54,259 nt of DNA from Candidatus Sumerlaeota bacterium (GTDB lineage: Bacteria; Sumerlaeota; Sumerlaeia; SLMS01; JAHLLQ01): NCBI GenBank assembly GCA_030156535.1, contig JASGMJ010000028.1, forward strand, positions 1 through 54,259. Direction: 5' to 3'. The notes beneath the pieces were generated by a model, which saw only the letters and a program-made list of their open reading frames with translations, was not told where the DNA came from and searched no databases. A program made the translations under genes and the position numbers. Shown here piece by piece: positions 51,416-54,259 of this stretch (position 1 is the first letter of the stretch; each line of letters opens with the position of its first letter).

Positions 51416-52314
51416 AAACCACACTGGACTGTATCCCCTGCATCATCCGTCAGGCACTGGACGCGGCGCGGTTTGTGACGGACGATGTCGCCGCCCACGA
51501 GCGAATCCTTCGGGACGTATTGCGCGAGACGGCGGAAATCGACCTTTCCCAATCTCCACCCGTGGTCGGCCAGAAGATGCATCGGCAACTACGCCAGCTC
51601 ACCGGCATCGCCGATCCTTACCGAAAGGCCAAGGACCAGTTCAACAAACTGGCCTTGGAGATGGTCTCAGAGCTTGAGGCCGATATCGCAAAATCAGCCG
51701 ATCCCCTTTATCTGGCGCTGCGCCTGGCGATTGCCGGCAATGTCATTGATCTGGGCGTCAAGGGCGGCATTGGCGACGGGGAGGTGCGCAAGGCCATCCG
51801 CAACACGCTCAATGAGCCCTTCCATGGAGACATGGAAGACTTTCGCCTGGCGACCGGACAGGCCCAGAGCATTCTGTATCTGGCCGACAATGCCGGTGAG
51901 ATCGTTTTTGATCGCCTGCTGATAGAGCAATTGTTGCCGGCCCGCGTGACCGTAGCCGTCCGCGGCGGGCCGGTTCTGAACGATGCGTTGCGCGAAGATG
52001 CGAAAGTGGCCGGTCTGTGCCGTCTGGTGGAAGTCATCGATAACGGATCGGACGCGCCCGGAACCGTCCTCGAGGATTGCAGCGAGCCTTTCCGCCGCCG
52101 ATTCGACGAGGCGGATCTGATCATCGCCAAGGGGCAGGGCAATTTCGAAACGCTCAGTGAGTCGGAAACCGATATCTATTTTCTGTTCAAGGCCAAGTGC
52201 CCCGTGATTGCCGCGCGCGTCGGCTTGCCGGTGGGAACGCATGTCGCTATGCATCGTGGAACACGATTTCGAGATGAAAACGCGAGCCCATTGCACTGGG
52301 TCTCAACAACTTGA
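51412..52314 (+). CDS. DUF89/ARMT1-type metal-dependent phosphatase
   Basis: A 300-aa protein of the COG1578/DUF89 family, metal-dependent phosphatases that repair or limit metabolite damage. The N-terminal CIPC pair, YLADNAGEIVFD (conserved Asp and Asn-Ala-Gly-Glu), the VRGGPVLNDA segment and AKGQGNFETL (Lys, Gly and Asn of the site) are all present, matching the stand-alone prokaryotic branch. It starts with GTG overlapping the trmO stop. The substrate is unknown. CxxC could bind a metal. Confidence 0.87.
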   Translation: MKTTLDCIPCIIRQALDAARFVTDDVAAHERILRDVLRETAEIDLSQSPPVVGQKMHRQLRQLTGIADPYRKAKDQFNKLALEMVSELEADIAKSADPLYLALRLAIAGNVIDLGVKGGIGDGEVRKAIRNTLNEPFHGDMEDFRLATGQAQSILYLADNAGEIVFDRLLIEQLLPARVTVAVRGGPVLNDALREDAKVAGLCRLVEVIDNGSDAPGTVLEDCSEPFRRRFDEADLIIAKGQGNFETLSESETDIYFLFKAKCPVIAARVGLPVGTHVAMHRGTRFRDENASPLHWVSTT

Positions 52315-52334
52315 AAGACAAGGGAGAATGAACC

Positions 52335-52745
52335 ATGTCGCAAACCGAATTGATTGCCGGGCTGAACGAAGCGCTCAATCGGGAATTGTCCACGATCATC
52401 CGTTACATGCTTCAAGGCAGTATGATCAAGGGACGCCAGAATCAGTCCCTGCGAGCCATGTACCGTGAGGAGGTAACCGACGAGATTGGCCATGCCCAGT
52501 ATCTCGCCGATAAGATTGTCATGTTGGGAGGGACACCGAAGGTCTCTCCGGACCTGACGCCGCCTCCGGATGATGTCGCCAGGATGATCGAGAACGATCT
52601 GGCCAAGGAACTCTCGGATGTCGCACATTACAAGAAACTGGCGGATCTGGCCGAGAAGACCGGCGACATCGAGCTGAAGATGCAAATGGAGGAACAGGCT
52701 GCGGATGAATCGCGCCATGCTGATGAACTCCGGCGGATGATCTGA
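52335..52745 (+). CDS. Ferritin-like di-iron protein
   Basis: A 136-aa four-helix-bundle protein of the ferritin/bacterioferritin superfamily. Candidate iron ligands are the Glu in LNRELST, the pair EEVTDEIGHAQYLAD, the ELSDVAHYKK Glu, and MEEQAADESRHADEL. It is shorter than true ferritins (about 160 aa). GGAG is 12 bases before the ATG. It lies 20 bases after the DUF89 gene, before Mrp. It could store or deliver iron for the cluster. That is inference. Confidence 0.83.
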   Translation: MSQTELIAGLNEALNRELSTIIRYMLQGSMIKGRQNQSLRAMYREEVTDEIGHAQYLADKIVMLGGTPKVSPDLTPPPDDVARMIENDLAKELSDVAHYKKLADLAEKTGDIELKMQMEEQAADESRHADELRRMI

Positions 52746-52834
52746 CCCTGAACCGGCGGGACGGTTTTCGTCGAAAAGCCGCCCGCCGGATTTCAGATCA
52801 GAAACGGGTTTGTCGAGAAAGAGAGTCCCCTGCC

Positions 52835-53734
52835 ATGTCAAATCTGAACGAACATCAGGGACAAGATTCACCCAGAAGGGATGAATCCGTTCGCGAGTTG
52901 GAGGAAGTGGAACTCCAAACGAAGATGGAGCGGATCGGCCGCAAGCTTCTGGTGCTGTCGGGCAAAGGTGGCGTGGGCAAGAGCACGGTGGCGACCAACC
53001 TGGCGCTGACGCTGGCGCAAGCCGGCAAGAAGGTTGGATTACTGGACGTTGACTTGCATGGACCAAGCATCCCCACGATTCTCGGTCTGACGGGCCAGCG
53101 ACTGGCCACCGACTCCACTGGGCAGATCATGCCGCTTCCTGTTGGCGGGAATCTTTCCGTCGTTTCCATAGGGTTCCTGCTCGGCGACCCTACTGACGCG
53201 GTGATTTGGCGCGGTCCCATGAAATATAAAGCGATTCGACAGTTTCTGAAGGATGTGAACTGGGGCAGACTGGACTATCTCGTCATCGATTCTCCGCCTG
53301 GCACTGGAGACGAGCCACTGTCCGTGGCGCAGATGGTTGGCAAGGACGCCTGGGCCGTCATCGTCACCACGCCGCAAAAGGTCGCCATCGCAGATGTCCG
53401 GCGCAGCGTGTCATTTTCCAAATCCATGAATCTCCATGTCGCCGGGATCATTGAAAACATGAGCGGGCTAATCTGCCCGCATTGCGGGGAACGGATCGAT
53501 CTATTCAAGACCGGCGGTGGCGTACGATTGGCGGCGGAAATGGAAGTGCCCTTTCTGGGTTGCATTCCGATCGACCCGAAGATCGTGGATTCCGCAGATG
53601 ACGGAATCCCTTTCGTCAAGAGCTTTGCGGACAGCGAGTCGGCACGGGCTTTCCAGAAAGTAGTCGAGCCGATATTGAGTCAAAACGTGACTCGCATAGA
53701 GAGCACCGATCCATTGGAGCGTCTCTCAAAATAA
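52835..53734 (+). CDS. mrp: Mrp/NBP35-type Fe-S cluster carrier ATPase
   Basis: A 299-aa P-loop ATPase that carries and transfers [4Fe-4S] clusters. The Walker A is LSGKGGVGKSTVATNL, the DVDLHGPSIPTILG segment and IDSPPGTGDEPL follow, and the CxxC pair of the family is ICPHCGERID (about residue 218). A 35-residue charged N-terminus precedes the core. It is the last gene of the plus-strand operon and completes the set of three MinD-type ATPases around the NifX proteins. Mrp partners are also found in ORP clusters. Confidence 0.93.
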   Translation: MSNLNEHQGQDSPRRDESVRELEEVELQTKMERIGRKLLVLSGKGGVGKSTVATNLALTLAQAGKKVGLLDVDLHGPSIPTILGLTGQRLATDSTGQIMPLPVGGNLSVVSIGFLLGDPTDAVIWRGPMKYKAIRQFLKDVNWGRLDYLVIDSPPGTGDEPLSVAQMVGKDAWAVIVTTPQKVAIADVRRSVSFSKSMNLHVAGIIENMSGLICPHCGERIDLFKTGGGVRLAAEMEVPFLGCIPIDPKIVDSADDGIPFVKSFADSESARAFQKVVEPILSQNVTRIESTDPLERLSK

Positions 53735-54259
53735 TTTGCCGTTTGGGTGCAGACTTCCCTACTAATCGCGAATCCGGCATGGGAAACGATTGGTGTGTGC
53801 CGATCACTGAACACGCCCAACCCCGCGAACGCCTCCGCTGAGGAGCTTGGAAACCGCCATCAAATGCGCGGTTCCAAGCACAGTCGTGATCGCTTGCACG
53901 CGATCATCAAGAGCGAGCAGGCCGAGCATGAGAGTGCCTCTCGGGCGGGTTGCCCGAGAGAGCGTGGTCGGATCTTGGGAAATGGTGGAGGGAACGCCGA
54001 CCTACCGCAAAACAGTCTCAAAGCCCGCGCTCCTCGTAACGCCTTGATAATATGCGCCGAAGTCATCTCACACAACCATTTTCCGCCAACCAGACCAGAG
54101 AAACGATTTTCTACCCTGATTTCCCGGCACCGGACGAGGGTGACGGGTTTGCAGTAAAAACGGATACCTGGCGTCGAGCCGCAACAACTTCGAATCCGGT
54201 TTTCGGACGCCGGTTCGGTTCCCATAACCGAATCGAATTGACCTACCTGCCCGGCAGTT
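53735..54259. other. Right end, no supported gene
   Basis: 525 bases after mrp. A minus-strand frame (53804-54001) is open but interrupted upstream by TAG and TGA, so it may be a decayed coding piece. A stem TTCGGTT/AACCGAA lies near 54211-54231. Open frames of about 120 codons exist on both strands without recognisable motifs. I see no RNA gene. Confidence 0.3.

Noticed and set aside
1..54259. CRISPR arrays, rRNA, tRNA or insertion sequences
   Set aside because: I looked for regular repeats, cloverleaf patterns and transposase motifs in the gaps and found none I could support by reading.

Overview
The window reads as chromosomal DNA of an uncultivated, probably anaerobic Gram-negative-type bacterium. 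Evidence for this: two proteins with lipoboxes in envelope genes, a TolC/RND efflux system, a LolD-type ATPase, Tat translocase genes, a Bacteroidetes-like serine palmitoyltransferase, a gingipain-type (C25) secreted peptidase, a PPi-dependent phosphofructokinase, a plant-type dihydrodipicolinate reductase and an oversized GreA-like protein. I cannot fix the phylum from sequence alone. The mix would fit a candidate phylum such as Sumerlaeota or Hydrogenedentota, or another deep lineage; this is inference.

Region 1 (about 1-33.8 kb) is dense core genome. In order it holds PPi-phosphofructokinase; scpA-scpB-rluB (overlapping genes); a receiver/DUF4388 protein; PEP carboxylase; dapB; a YbjQ-like protein; a GT39-like membrane protein; an RluA-type pseudouridine synthase; an HU/IHF protein; a lipoprotein plus a 1.5-kaa C25 peptidase; serine palmitoyltransferase; a Ser/Thr kinase fused to a cyclic-nucleotide-binding domain; plsC-rpsA with a clear terminator; GluQ-RS and a small membrane protein; the GreA-like giant; a lone LolD-type ATPase with Nnr; a polyprenyl synthetase; and tatA-tatC.

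Region 2 (about 33.8-45.1 kb) is more loosely packed and accessory in character. It has a secreted Cys-rich protein of unknown function, an octaheme cytochrome c with a five-helix membrane tail, and an ArsR-controlled efflux operon (arsR, 70-aa membrane protein, TolC, adaptor, RND pump, thioredoxin-like protein). TolC, adaptor, pump and thioredoxin genes are chained by ATGA stop/start overlaps. The last gene is broken by an in-frame TAA.

Region 3 (about 45.1-53.7 kb) is the most interesting part: a divergent cluster resembling the sigma-54-controlled orange-protein (ORP) clusters of Desulfovibrio-type anaerobes. One arm (minus strand) carries two NifX/MTH1175-type proteins, a broken DUF5320 gene, a small membrane protein, two MinD-type ATPases each with two inserted [4Fe-4S] ferredoxin motifs, and a broken DsrE-like gene. 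The other arm (plus strand) carries a PAS-AAA+-Fis sigma-54 activator, a third NifX-type protein behind a near-consensus -24/-12 promoter, TrmO, a DUF89 phosphatase, a ferritin-like protein and an Mrp/NBP35 ATPase. A 17-bp palindrome in the divergent region and a related weaker site upstream of the other promoter are candidate activator sites. The parts suggest anaerobic metal or Fe-S cluster handling, but no assigned function can be proved from sequence.

Small genes in regions 2 and 3 are repeatedly damaged (TAA, TAG, frameshifts), while the core genes are intact. The last 520 bases hold no gene I can support.
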